Of a DNA stretch of 48,809 bases, positions 16,685 through 24,931 are shown one piece after another. How positions within the stretch are numbered: the first letter of the stretch is position 1; each line of letters begins with the position of its first letter. A program made the translations under genes and the position numbers. The notes under the pieces were generated by a model. That model searched no databases, was not told the origin of the DNA, and saw nothing but the letters and a program-made list of their open reading frames with translations. This stretch comes from an uncultured bacterium (GTDB lineage Bacteria > Bacillota > Clostridia > Oscillospirales > Oscillospiraceae), in NCBI GenBank assembly GCA_947383145.1, contig CANDCH010000016.1, positions 1-48,809 of the forward strand, in the 5' to 3' direction.

Positions 16685-19600
16685 ATGAAGCACCAGCAAA
16701 AGCGCAGGCGCTATCTCCTCAGCGGGGCAATCCTGGCGCTGCTGACCCTGCTGGCCCTGGCCACCGTGGCCTTTGCCGACGCCAGAAGCGGCTCTTACGT
16801 GCTGACCATCACCAAAGAGGTGGACCTGAACAATCTCCCCGCGGGCATGACGGCGGCGGACATCGTCGGCAAGTCCTTCACCTTTGACGTGGAGGGCGCC
16901 CACGGGCTCGACGGAAACGGGGCGCCGTTCAGGGACAAGGCCATCATCACCATCGGCGGCGACGGCAGGGGTACGGCCACGATAGACCTGGGCACCCCCG
17001 GAATCGTCAGCGTCATTGAGATGACGGGCCACGACGACCAGCTCCACGACAAGAACATCGGCCTGCTGGACACCTCCTACGAGAGCACCATGACGGTGAA
17101 CAACCACTACGCGCAGGTCAACCTGAGCAAGGAGGGCGGCTGGATCAAGCTCACCACGCCCCCGGCAAAGGACGGCCTCCCCGCGGTCACCCGCACCTAT
17201 AAGCTCACCGGCCCCGGCGTCACGCAGACAAAGACGGTCACGGACGGCGGGACCATCCTCTTTGACCAACTGCCCCCCGGGGTCTATACCATCGAGGCCC
17301 AGAAGGCCCCCGAGGGCTTCTCCCTCCACCTGAGCAATCCCAGCATCCCGGTGGCGGCGGGGCAGGCCGGCGAGGTCGCCATGGGGGACAATTCCGGCAG
17401 GCTCACCGTCACGGCGGGCGGCACGGCGGGGGACGGCCAGACCCACGATTTCACCGTGAAGGGCGACTGGCAGACCCAGAATTATGAGAACTCCTTCTCC
17501 CTGCCCTCCGGGGAGAGCTTCACCCTGGAGCACCTGAAGAAGGGCGCCTATACGGTGGAGGAGCGGGCCTATGAGGGAACGCCTGCGTTTACTGTCTCCG
17601 CGACGCAGAAAAAGGTGATCAGCACCGTAACCGGTCAAGCATATACGCATACGCCCGGATCGCTGAAAACCTACACGACCAAGGGTGATCCCGCAGAAGG
17701 GGATTATATTGTTCTATCAATCTCTAAGATAAAGGGGCCAACCGCGGCTAGAAAGGTTAAAATCCAGATAAAAGGCGATAATGCCAACGACTCCAAGATT
17801 TATACGATTGATCGCAAGGCGCCGTTGGATGGAAATAAAAATTTCCAGATAATTTCAACTTCAGATTTTAAAAATATTGAGCTTTCGGATTGGAGCAAAA
17901 ACTGGACTGTATTGGGTGGGACATCTAGTACTCGTTTGCCAGCCGGGAAATTTATGTTTAATTTTACCCCAAAAGCCGAGACAGGGGATATCAAAAGCTG
18001 TACTCTGGGTTGGACTGTATATCGACCCTTTGTTAACAGTATTGAGAGCGTGCTGGGAGACGCTAAAGATGTCGAAGTGGATGATCGCGGCTGGATGGAG
18101 ATCACCAAGCCGTCGGACGCCCATTCCGGGGCCGCCACGTACACCTACACCATCACCAACAAGAGCACGAAAAAGGTGGCCGCCACCGTTGTGCTGGGCG
18201 GAGGAACCCTGACCAAGCAGGTGACCGGTCTGCCGGCGGGCACCTATACTGTGACGCAGGAGATTGAAACCCAGGATATCCGCGAGGCCTTCACCATGTC
18301 CGCGGAGGACCCCCAGCGGACCAACGAGGCCAACAAGACCCTCACCGCCGACATCAAGTGCGCGGACAGCGCCATCATCCTGGGCAAGCCCGCCTGCGCC
18401 CCCGGCGTGGACGACGGCGGCCGGGAGTACCACTTCCGGGTCACCGGGCCCAGCCTCCCCACGGAGGGCGTGATCGTTGAACTCACGGACGGCCAGGAGA
18501 ACTCGCTGCGGGAGCTTCTCGCGGAAATCAACTATCCTCTGAACGGCAATGCATACATACCGGGCAAGTACCAGGTGACCGCCCTGGACGGCCACTATCT
18601 CACCGGCTTCACCCTGCGGTACAGCGACAGCTGCACCCTGGCCGTGGTGGGCGGCGGCGCCACCGTGAGGATCACCAACACCTACGGCGGCACCCAGGGC
18701 TTCTACCGGGTGGTCCACGAGTACTACCACGACAGCGTGGCCCCCGGCAACCTGGACGGCGTCAGCGCCATCACCAGCAGCGACGCGGAGGCTCTGGGCA
18801 AGACGCACACCGCCGATGAGGTAACCAAGGTGGTCAGCTTCGGCCCCCACGTGTACGACTATGTGAACGCCGCCTATGGGCATTACGGCGAATTTGTGGA
18901 CAAACCGGCCCAGAACGCCGCCGGAGACCTGCCCGGCGGGGACGCGGACGCCCCCCAGAGCCCGGGGGACTCCGTCGCGCCGCCGGAGAATCCCGAACTG
19001 CCGCCGGTTACGCCCCCGGAGGGTTCCGGCACGACGCCGGAGAATCCCCCGCAGACGCCTGAGGTTCCCGATGAGCAGGGCGGGGCGGACCCCGCCAGCC
19101 TGATCTCCGCCCACGACCTGGACGGGGAAGACGGCCAGATCCCCGGCGGCGGCTCGGACGATACCCAGAATCCCGGCGGCGGCTCGGACGATGCTCAGAC
19201 TCCCGGCGACGGCTCGGGCGATACCCAGAATCCCGGCGGCGGCTCGGGCGATGCGCAGGCTCCCGGCGGCGGCTCGGACGATACGCAGAATCCCGGCGGC
19301 GGCTCGGACGATACCCAGAATCCTGACAGCGGCTCGGACGATACCCAGGCCCCCGGCGGCTCCGATGAGGGCCAGATCCCCGACGGGGCGCAGAACCCGG
19401 AGAGCGGCGGGAAGGACGCCTCCGGCGTGCCTCAGACCGCGCGCGAGTTCCAGGACACCGGCAAGTATGAGGCGGACCCCGGTATGACCGGCGCCGCGGC
19501 CACCGAGGAGGGCAGCCAGATCATCATCCTGCGCTATGTGCGCCGGAACATCAGCCAGACCGGCTCCTATCACGTGGTCCACCGCTACTATTACCGCACC

Positions 19601-20941
19601 GCCCAGGGCGACAAGCTGGAGGGTACGGTTTTGGGCGAAAACCCCGCCGGACTGCCCATCGACAACTCCATCAAATACACCGCCGGTGGGGTGCAGAAGC
19701 TGACCCAGTACACTCCGGCAGGGGGCGTGTCCCACACCTACGCCTATGACGGGGCGGTGTACGGCGATTTCGCCGGGTCCACGGAAGACGGCTATGTGCC
19801 GGACTCCACCAAGGACTGCGCCTTCGCCACGGCGGACGGCAAAGAGGCCATCGTCCTGCGGTACTACCGCACGGAGGCCTCGTACAACGTGGTCCACGAG
19901 TACTACCTGCGCACCCCCGCCGAAGGCGGGGCGGCAGCGGCGGCGGAGATGGACGGCGTCATGCCGCTGGACGCCGCCGGTGAGACCGAGGGCGGAGACG
20001 GCGACAGTGAAGAGAACGGCTCCGAGGATACCGGCGGCGAGGGCGAAGGCGCCTATCTCTATACGCTGGAGGGCCGGAGCGGCATCACCGAATACCCCGC
20101 CGTGCTGAACGACACCTACACCGAGGCCCGGGTGGACCGCGTTCCCGGCTACGGCTCCCACCAGTACACCCCTTACGCCTATGCCTACGGCAGGCGCGGC
20201 GGAGACGGCGGCTACTCGGCCATTGACGGCATGAACAGCGCCACGGGCACTCAGGTGGGCGATGAGATTATCATCATTCGCTATTACCGGGAGACGGGAG
20301 GCGGTAAACCCACTCCGCCGCCCACGACGCCCACCGATCCGGGGACCAATCCCACCCCCACGCCTGGACCCACTCCCACGCCGGGTCCGACTCCCACGCC
20401 GGGTCCGACTCCCACGCCTGGACCCACTCCCACGCCTGGGCCCACCCCCACGCCGGGTCCGACCCCCACGCCTGGACCCACTCCCACGCCGGGTCCGACT
20501 CCCACGCCTGGACCCACTCCCACGCCGGGTCCGACTCCCACGCCGAGACCCACCCCCACGCCGGGTCCCACTCCCACGCCTGGACCCGATACGACCCCCG
20601 GCCCCGACACCACGCCTGGGCCTGACACAACCCCCGGTCCCGACACCACGCCGGGTCCCGAGCTGCCTGTCGAACTGCCCGATCCCAACGACCCGGACAG
20701 CCCGGATGAGATCACCATCGTGGAGGACGGCGTGCCCACCACCTACTACAAGGTGTGGGACCCTGAGGCGGACGAGTATATCTGGGTCCCGGAGAACGAG
20801 CTTCCCCTGTGGTATCTGGACATACCCGACACCGGCGACCACAGCAGGCCCCTCCTGTGGGTCCTCCTGTCCGCGGGCTCCGCCGCCGGACTGGGCGCGC
20901 TTTGGCTGGCGGACTTCCGCAGAAGGAGGCGCGAGCCCTGA
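16685..20941 (+). CDS. Large sortase-type surface protein with Cna_B/SpaA-like and MucBP-like repeats
   Basis: A 1418-residue wall-anchored protein. It has a signal peptide (about 1-33) and Cna_B/SpaA-like beta modules (about 150-320 and 465-670). A segment coded by AT-rich DNA sits at about 310-465. Three MucBP-like units begin at VVHEYY or VVHRYY and end at ILRYVRR, VLRYYRT and IIRYYRE. The first unit is split by a Gly/Pro/Asp-rich insert holding seven 10-residue repeats ([10 protein letters not shown] type). A Pro-Thr stalk (TPTPGP, then DTTPGP repeats) spans about 1210-1325. The anchor is IPDTG (1380-1384), a hydrophobic stretch and RRRRREP. It is likely an adhesin or pilin-like mucus binder. 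No sortase is in the window. Strong ribosome site GGAAGGAAGGG. Confidence 0.85.
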   Translation: MKHQQKRRRYLLSGAILALLTLLALATVAFADARSGSYVLTITKEVDLNNLPAGMTAADIVGKSFTFDVEGAHGLDGNGAPFRDKAIITIGGDGRGTATIDLGTPGIVSVIEMTGHDDQLHDKNIGLLDTSYESTMTVNNHYAQVNLSKEGGWIKLTTPPAKDGLPAVTRTYKLTGPGVTQTKTVTDGGTILFDQLPPGVYTIEAQKAPEGFSLHLSNPSIPVAAGQAGEVAMGDNSGRLTVTAGGTAGDGQTHDFTVKGDWQTQNYENSFSLPSGESFTLEHLKKGAYTVEERAYEGTPAFTVSATQKKVISTVTGQAYTHTPGSLKTYTTKGDPAEGDYIVLSISKIKGPTAARKVKIQIKGDNANDSKIYTIDRKAPLDGNKNFQIISTSDFKNIELSDWSKNWTVLGGTSSTRLPAGKFMFNFTPKAETGDIKSCTLGWTVYRPFVNSIESVLGDAKDVEVDDRGWMEITKPSDAHSGAATYTYTITNKSTKKVAATVVLGGGTLTKQVTGLPAGTYTVTQEIETQDIREAFTMSAEDPQRTNEANKTLTADIKCADSAIILGKPACAPGVDDGGREYHFRVTGPSLPTEGVIVELTDGQENSLRELLAEINYPLNGNAYIPGKYQVTALDGHYLTGFTLRYSDSCTLAVVGGGATVRITNTYGGTQGFYRVVHEYYHDSVAPGNLDGVSAITSSDAEALGKTHTADEVTKVVSFGPHVYDYVNAAYGHYGEFVDKPAQNAAGDLPGGDADAPQSPGDSVAPPENPELPPVTPPEGSGTTPENPPQTPEVPDEQGGADPASLISAHDLDGEDGQIPGGGSDDTQNPGGGSDDAQTPGDGSGDTQNPGGGSGDAQAPGGGSDDTQNPGGGSDDTQNPDSGSDDTQAPGGSDEGQIPDGAQNPESGGKDASGVPQTAREFQDTGKYEADPGMTGAAATEEGSQIIILRYVRRNISQTGSYHVVHRYYYRTAQGDKLEGTVLGENPAGLPIDNSIKYTAGGVQKLTQYTPAGGVSHTYAYDGAVYGDFAGSTEDGYVPDSTKDCAFATADGKEAIVLRYYRTEASYNVVHEYYLRTPAEGGAAAAAEMDGVMPLDAAGETEGGDGDSEENGSEDTGGEGEGAYLYTLEGRSGITEYPAVLNDTYTEARVDRVPGYGSHQYTPYAYAYGRRGGDGGYSAIDGMNSATGTQVGDEIIIIRYYRETGGGKPTPPPTTPTDPGTNPTPTPGPTPTPGPTPTPGPTPTPGPTPTPGPTPTPGPTPTPGPTPTPGPTPTPGPTPTPGPTPTPRPTPTPGPTPTPGPDTTPGPDTTPGPDTTPGPDTTPGPELPVELPDPNDPDSPDEITIVEDGVPTTYYKVWDPEADEYIWVPENELPLWYLDIPDTGDHSRPLLWVLLSAGSAAGLGALWLADFRRRRREP
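17600..18090. other. AT-rich cassette inside the GC-rich surface protein gene
   Basis: Within an otherwise GC-rich gene this stretch uses codons such as ATA, TTA, AAA and GTT and holds AT runs, then returns abruptly to GC-rich sequence near 18090. The reading frame stays open throughout. It codes for about residues 310-465, one extra beta-rich module. The pattern suggests domain replacement by recombination with foreign DNA. Boundaries are judged by eye. Confidence 0.75.
19142..19351 (+). repeat. Seven in-frame 30-bp tandem repeats
   Basis: The unit CCCGGCGGCGGCTCGGACGA plus ten more bases is repeated seven times with few changes, each coding for ten residues of the [10 protein letters not shown] type. 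An eighth degenerate copy follows. Copy number could change by slippage without breaking the frame. Confidence 0.9.
20351..20660 (+). repeat. 18-bp Pro-Thr tandem repeats
   Basis: About thirteen 18-bp units code for TPTPGP, then four units code for DTTPGP. They form the extended stalk that would cross the cell wall before the IPDTG anchor. Synonymous changes (CCTGGA against CCGGGT) alternate along the array, as left by block duplications. Confidence 0.9.
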
Positions 20942-20966
20942 GCGGTCCGGCAAAGCCCTAAATAAG

Positions 20967-21001
20967 AAAGGACCTCCCGCGAGACGCGGGAGGTCCTTTT
21001 T
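20967..21001. terminator. Bidirectional terminator between convergent genes
   Basis: A 15-bp stem (AAAGGACCTCCCGCG with its complement at 20985-20999) with loop AGA, T run on the plus side and TTTCTTATTT on the minus side. It serves the surface protein gene and the acetyltransferase gene. Confidence 0.9.
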
Positions 21002-21008
21002 GTATCTC

Positions 21009-21653
21009 TTACTGCGGCGCCGGTGGGGCGAACCCCGCCAGCTCCGCGTCCAGAGCGGCGTAAAACTGCCCCAGGTGCGTCCCGTCCACCAGCGCGTGGT
21101 TCACCAGCAGTGTGACGGGCATGAGCGTCCGCCCGCCCGCCTCGCGGTACCGGCCCCAGGTGATCCGGGGATTGCTGTCCGCCGGACTGGGCACGGGCTG
21201 GCGCAGGGCGGTGTACCCCACCCAGGGCAGAGTGGACACAAACAGCAGGCTCAGGGCGTCCTCCCCGTCGTCCAGGTCCCCATGGGTCCGTGCCTCCTCC
21301 TGGGCGGCCAGCGCGGCGGGCAGGTATTCCTCAAAGGGCCGCGCCCCGTTCAGGCGGCAGTAGCTGTATGTCCCGTCCGCCCGCAGCACCGTGTGGGAGG
21401 TGTCGCAGAAGGGAAATTCCACCGGCCTGCCCTCCAGAATGCGCTGGCGCAGCTGGGGCACGGCGTTGGCGGCCCGGCCAGCGCAGTACAGAAAGCTGAG
21501 AAAAAAGGGCGTCCCCGCCTCCCGGCACGCCGCCAGGAAGCGGGTGATATCCACTTCCGCCGTCACCCCGGCGTAGGGGTCCGGCATGGCGTTAAAATAC
21601 TCAAAATGCGCCCGGCGGGGATAGCTCTCCCAGTCTATGATCTGAAATTCCAT
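21009..21653 (-). CDS. Chloramphenicol acetyltransferase-like (CAT fold) acyltransferase
   Basis: A 214-residue protein of CatA length and layout. The N terminus (FQIIDWESYPRRAHFEYF) follows the CatA pattern. The catalytic region NHALVDGTHLGQF keeps the catalytic His (His186) and the structural Asp (Asp190) of the HHxxxDG motif, with Asn in place of the first His. It would move acetyl from acetyl-CoA to a hydroxyl on a small molecule. Whether chloramphenicol is the substrate is not shown; several CatA-like chromosomal proteins have unknown substrates. I use ATG 21653, behind AGGGGGA, 12 bp after the TetR stop. Confidence 0.82.
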   Translation of the reverse strand: MEFQIIDWESYPRRAHFEYFNAMPDPYAGVTAEVDITRFLAACREAGTPFFLSFLYCAGRAANAVPQLRQRILEGRPVEFPFCDTSHTVLRADGTYSYCRLNGARPFEEYLPAALAAQEEARTHGDLDDGEDALSLLFVSTLPWVGYTALRQPVPSPADSNPRITWGRYREAGGRTLMPVTLLVNHALVDGTHLGQFYAALDAELAGFAPPAPQ

Positions 21654-21664
21654 GTTCCGTCCCC

Positions 21665-22198
21665 CTAGCAAAGGGGCTCCAGCGTCCGGGAGATGCGCTC
21701 AATGGTTCCCACCAGCACCTCTTCCTCCACGTCCTGGTTGTTCAGGTAGGCGTGGTAAGCCCCCTGGATGCAGTAGGACAGCAGAATGCCCGTCTGCGTG
21801 TTTCCGCGCTGCTCCGGGTATTTTTCGTACACCATCTCCTTGATCCCCCGCTCCAGGGCGTCGGCCAGCCGGGTCCGCTCATAGGAGGAGAACAGGCCGT
21901 CGATCAGCGCGCGGTTGGCGGACACCGCCTGAAAAATGGCCCGGGTCAGGTCTCCGGGGTCCTTCATGGACCATTCCCGCTGGTGGGAGATGGTGCCCAG
22001 CACAAAGGAGATAGCCTCCGCCTGCATGGCGTCGGACAGGGCGTAAACGTCCTCATAGTGGGCGTAAAAGGTGGATTTGTTGATCTGGGCCAGGCGGCAC
22101 AGCTCCTTTACCGAAACCTTTTCCACCGGCCGCTGGGCCCGGAGCTCCGTAAACGCCCTTTTGATGGCGGCCTCTGTCTTCTGTACGCGAATATCCAT
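21665..22198 (-). CDS. TetR/AcrR-family regulator
   Basis: A 177-residue regulator. The N-terminal helix-turn-helix reads VSVKELCRLAQINKSTFYAHYEDVYAL, a clear TetR pattern. The C-terminal part resembles the DhaS/TetR_C_8 type. It lies 12 bp before the CAT-like gene on the same strand and likely represses its own operon. Its promoter is adjacent to and divergent from glgB. Confidence 0.88.
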   Translation of the reverse strand: MDIRVQKTEAAIKRAFTELRAQRPVEKVSVKELCRLAQINKSTFYAHYEDVYALSDAMQAEAISFVLGTISHQREWSMKDPGDLTRAIFQAVSANRALIDGLFSSYERTRLADALERGIKEMVYEKYPEQRGNTQTGILLSYCIQGAYHAYLNNQDVEEEVLVGTIERISRTLEPLC

Positions 22199-22296
22199 AT
22201 CTGCGCCCTCCTATTGAACCATTTTGTCGAAAGGTCGCTTATCCGCCTGATGCCGACGACTGTCGGTGGACACGGCCGCGTCCGTTCTTTAGAATC

Positions 22297-22325
22297 ATTA
22301 TAGCAATTTCGGCCATTTTTGTCCA
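22297..22325 (-). promoter_or_regulatory. Promoter of the tetR-acetyltransferase pair
   Basis: Read on the minus strand: TGGACA, 17 bp, TATAAT. The -35 box ends about 23 bp before the glgB start, so the glgB ribosome site lies behind it. Confidence 0.75.
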
Positions 22326-22348
22326 CCTTTTTTGAAGGGAGTTCTACC

Positions 22349-24130
22349 ATGGATCATTACGGCTTTTACACGGGCAGGGTTTTTGACGCCTATCAATATC
22401 TGGGCGGCCACCTGGATGGGGCGGGCGCGGTGTTCCGCACCTTCGCCCCCGCCGCCGGGCGGGTGTCCGTCATCGGCGAATTCAGCGGCTGGCGGGAGAT
22501 TCCCATGGGCCGGGAGCACGACGGGAACTTTTGGTCCTGCCGTGTGGAGGGCGCGGCGGCGGGCATGATGTACAAGTACCGCGTTTACGGCCAGGGCGGG
22601 GGCTTCACCGACCACTGCGACCCCTACGGCTTCGGCATGGAGCTGCGGCCCAACTGCGCCTCCATCCTCCGGGACCTCCACAGCTACCGCTTCTCCGACG
22701 GGGCGTGGATGAGCGCCCGCACCGACCGCAAAAACGGGCCGCTGAACATCTACGAGCTCCACCTGGGCTCCTTTCGGAAGCCCGGTTCCGAGGCGGACAG
22801 CTGGTACAGCTATGAGGAGCTGATTCCCATCCTCCTCCCCTATTTGAAGGAGCAGGGGTATAACTACGTGGAGGCGCTGCCGCTGACGGAGTATCCCTGC
22901 GATGAGTCCTGGGGCTATCAGGTCACGGGGTTCTTCAGCCCCACCGCCCGGTACGGCACGGCGGACCAGCTGAAGGCCTTCATTGACGCCTGCCACCGGG
23001 AGGGCGTGGGCGTCCTCATGGACTTCGTCCCCGTTCATTTCGCGGTGGACGGCTACGCCCTGGCCAAATACGACGGAACCGCCCTGTACGAATACCCCCA
23101 CTCCGCCGTGGGGGAGAGCGAGTGGGGAAGCTGCAACTTCATGCACTCCCGGGGGGAGGTGCGCAGCTTCCTCCAGTCCGCCGCCCACTACTGGCTGGAG
23201 GAGTTCCACTTTGACGGCCTGCGGATGGACGCCATCAGCCGGGCCATCTACTGGCAGGGGGACCCGGCCCGGGGGGTCAACGGCAGCGCCGTGGACTTCT
23301 TGCGGGAGATGAACCGGGGCCTGAAGGCCCTGCATCCCTCCGCCATTCTGGCGGCGGAGGACTCCACCTCCTTCCCCGGCGTCACCGCGCCGGCGGACCG
23401 GGGCGGGCTGGGCTTTGACTATAAGTGGGACATGGGCTGGATGAACGACACCCTGGACTACTTCCGCACCCCGCCGGAGTACCGCGCCGGCGCCTACCAC
23501 CGGCTCACCTTCTCCATGATGTACTACTATGACGCCAACTACCTCCTCCCCCTGTCCCACGACGAGGTGGTGCACGGAAAGGCCAGCGTCTTTCAGAAAA
23601 TGGCCGGGGAATATGAGGACAAGCACCGTCAGCTCCGGGCGTTTTATATGTATATGTACGCTCATCCCGGGAAAAAGCTCAATTTCATGGGCAACGAGTT
23701 TGCCCAGGTGCGGGAGTGGGACGAGAAGCGCCAGCAGGACTGGGACCTGCTTTCCTATCCCCTCCACGACGGCTTTCACCGCTTCATGGCCCGCCTGAAC
23801 CGGCTGTATCTGGACTGCCCCGCCCTGTGGGCCGGGGACTATGACCGGGAGGGCTTCCGGTGGATCGACTGCCACCAGGAGGAGAAGTGCGTGTACGCCC
23901 TTGAGCGCGCGGGCGGCGGGGAGCGTCTGGCCGCTGTGTTCAACTTCTCCGGCCGGGAGCAGGCCTTCCTCCTCAGGATGGAGGGGGTCAAGGCCCTCCG
24001 CCTCCTGTTGGACAGCGGTCCCCGGGAGGACCGGGGCCCGTCGGCGGATCTCCCCCTGCCGCCGGAGGGGGTCCGGCTGACTCTGCCGCCCTATTCCGGG
24101 TTCTACTACCTGGCCGTATGCGGTGAATGA
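22349..24130 (+). CDS. glgB: 1,4-alpha-glucan branching enzyme
   Basis: A 593-residue glycoside hydrolase family 13 enzyme with an N-terminal CBM48-type beta domain (VFRTFAPAAGRVSVIG) and a catalytic barrel. The motifs are DFVPVHF, DGLRMDAIS (nucleophile Asp), AAEDS (acid/base Glu) and LSHDEVVHG (third Asp). It forms alpha-1,6 branches in glycogen. The ATG at 22349 follows GAAGGGA. No glgA, glgC, glgD or glgP lies beside it, so it is a lone copy, and its terminator follows. Confidence 0.9.
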   Translation: MDHYGFYTGRVFDAYQYLGGHLDGAGAVFRTFAPAAGRVSVIGEFSGWREIPMGREHDGNFWSCRVEGAAAGMMYKYRVYGQGGGFTDHCDPYGFGMELRPNCASILRDLHSYRFSDGAWMSARTDRKNGPLNIYELHLGSFRKPGSEADSWYSYEELIPILLPYLKEQGYNYVEALPLTEYPCDESWGYQVTGFFSPTARYGTADQLKAFIDACHREGVGVLMDFVPVHFAVDGYALAKYDGTALYEYPHSAVGESEWGSCNFMHSRGEVRSFLQSAAHYWLEEFHFDGLRMDAISRAIYWQGDPARGVNGSAVDFLREMNRGLKALHPSAILAAEDSTSFPGVTAPADRGGLGFDYKWDMGWMNDTLDYFRTPPEYRAGAYHRLTFSMMYYYDANYLLPLSHDEVVHGKASVFQKMAGEYEDKHRQLRAFYMYMYAHPGKKLNFMGNEFAQVREWDEKRQQDWDLLSYPLHDGFHRFMARLNRLYLDCPALWAGDYDREGFRWIDCHQEEKCVYALERAGGGERLAAVFNFSGREQAFLLRMEGVKALRLLLDSGPREDRGPSADLPLPPEGVRLTLPPYSGFYYLAVCGE

Positions 24131-24189
24131 AACTGAAATAAGGATAAATCCGCGCTTTTTCAACTGTGTTGGCGGTATCGCGCGAAAAC

Positions 24190-24222
24190 ACCCCCGCGGG
24201 TCCCGCCCGCGGGGGCGTTTTT
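24190..24222 (+). terminator. Terminator after glgB
   Basis: A 10-bp GC stem (CCCCCGCGGG with its complement) with loop TCCCG and a short T run; probably used from both sides. Confidence 0.8.
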
Positions 24223-24229
24223 ATGGGCG

Positions 24230-24811
24230 TCAGGCTGGCTTTGCCTCCAGATGGGCCGCCTTCAGCGCCTTGTGAAGGGCCACCCCCAGGATGGGGGCGA
24301 AAATCACCGCCACGATGCCGTTAAAGGCGGAGGAGGGCAGCTTGCCCAGGGTGGCGATCCAGGCCGCATCCGGGGCAAGGCCCTTCACCAGCAGGCCGTT
24401 GTAGAGGAAGCACTTTATCATGTATACCGCGATGTAGCTCACTGCCGCCGCGGCGCTGGCCACGGCCTCGTTCACGTAATTGCTCTTTCCCTTGAATCCT
24501 TTGAAATACACCGCCCCGGCCACCACGCCGTACAGCCCCTTGGTGACGAAGGTGATGGGCGCCTCCATGATGCGCAGGGGGTCGAACAGGTCGAAGACGG
24601 CGGAGCCCATCCCCGCCGCCAAACCGCCCCACCAGGGGCCCAGCAGCAGCCCGGACAGGGCGCACATCACGTTGCCCAGGTGGAAGCGGTTGGTGCCTAA
24701 CGGGGAGGGAATTTGGATATCGGGTATCTTGGAGCCTACCGCTACCAGCGCCGCCATGGCCGCGGCCATGCACAGCATGGTCAAAGCCCGTCTGTTTTTT
24801 GATACGTTCAT
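24230..24811 (-). CDS. ECF transporter substrate-binding (S) component
   Basis: A 193-residue membrane protein with about six hydrophobic helices. The segments IPDIQIPSPLGTNRFHLGN and GLLLGPWWGGLAAGMGSAVFDL are those of small S components that work with a shared EcfA-EcfA'-EcfT module. No energising module is in the window. I use the start at 24811 behind AAGGAG; the frame is open further upstream but without support. It is divergent from a MocR-type regulator, a neighbour often found beside vitamin B6 genes, so a B6-type substrate is a guess from context. Confidence 0.8.
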   Translation of the reverse strand: MNVSKNRRALTMLCMAAAMAALVAVGSKIPDIQIPSPLGTNRFHLGNVMCALSGLLLGPWWGGLAAGMGSAVFDLFDPLRIMEAPITFVTKGLYGVVAGAVYFKGFKGKSNYVNEAVASAAAAVSYIAVYMIKCFLYNGLLVKGLAPDAAWIATLGKLPSSAFNGIVAVIFAPILGVALHKALKAAHLEAKPA

Positions 24812-24857
24812 GGTTGACAACTCCTTTCGGGCCTTGACGGCCCCTGGTCTTGGTGCT

Positions 24858-24920
24858 ATTATAGGGCAAACTGGCATGGTTTCCAGCCCCAGTTTCAAAC
24901 TTTTTTATGTGGTCAGTTTG
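24858..24920. promoter_or_regulatory. Divergent control region with repeated CAGTTT operator half-sites
   Basis: A minus-strand -10 box (TATAAT, 24858-24863) serves the ECF gene. Three related sites follow: CAAACTGG at 24867, CCAGTTT at 24889 (inverted to the first) and TCAGTTTG at 24913. Their spacing suits binding by a dimeric GntR/MocR protein, presumably the adjacent one. Confidence 0.6.
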
Positions 24921-24931
24921 AGGTGATTTCG

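Noticed and set aside
19142-20660. Regular short repeats as a CRISPR array
   Set aside because: There are no unique spacers; units are head-to-tail, multiples of three and in frame within a surface protein.
17861-20953. 1030-codon minus-strand frame opposite the surface protein gene
   Set aside because: Its repeats (RRGSRT type) are only the reverse reading of the Pro-Thr array, and no ribosome site precedes it.
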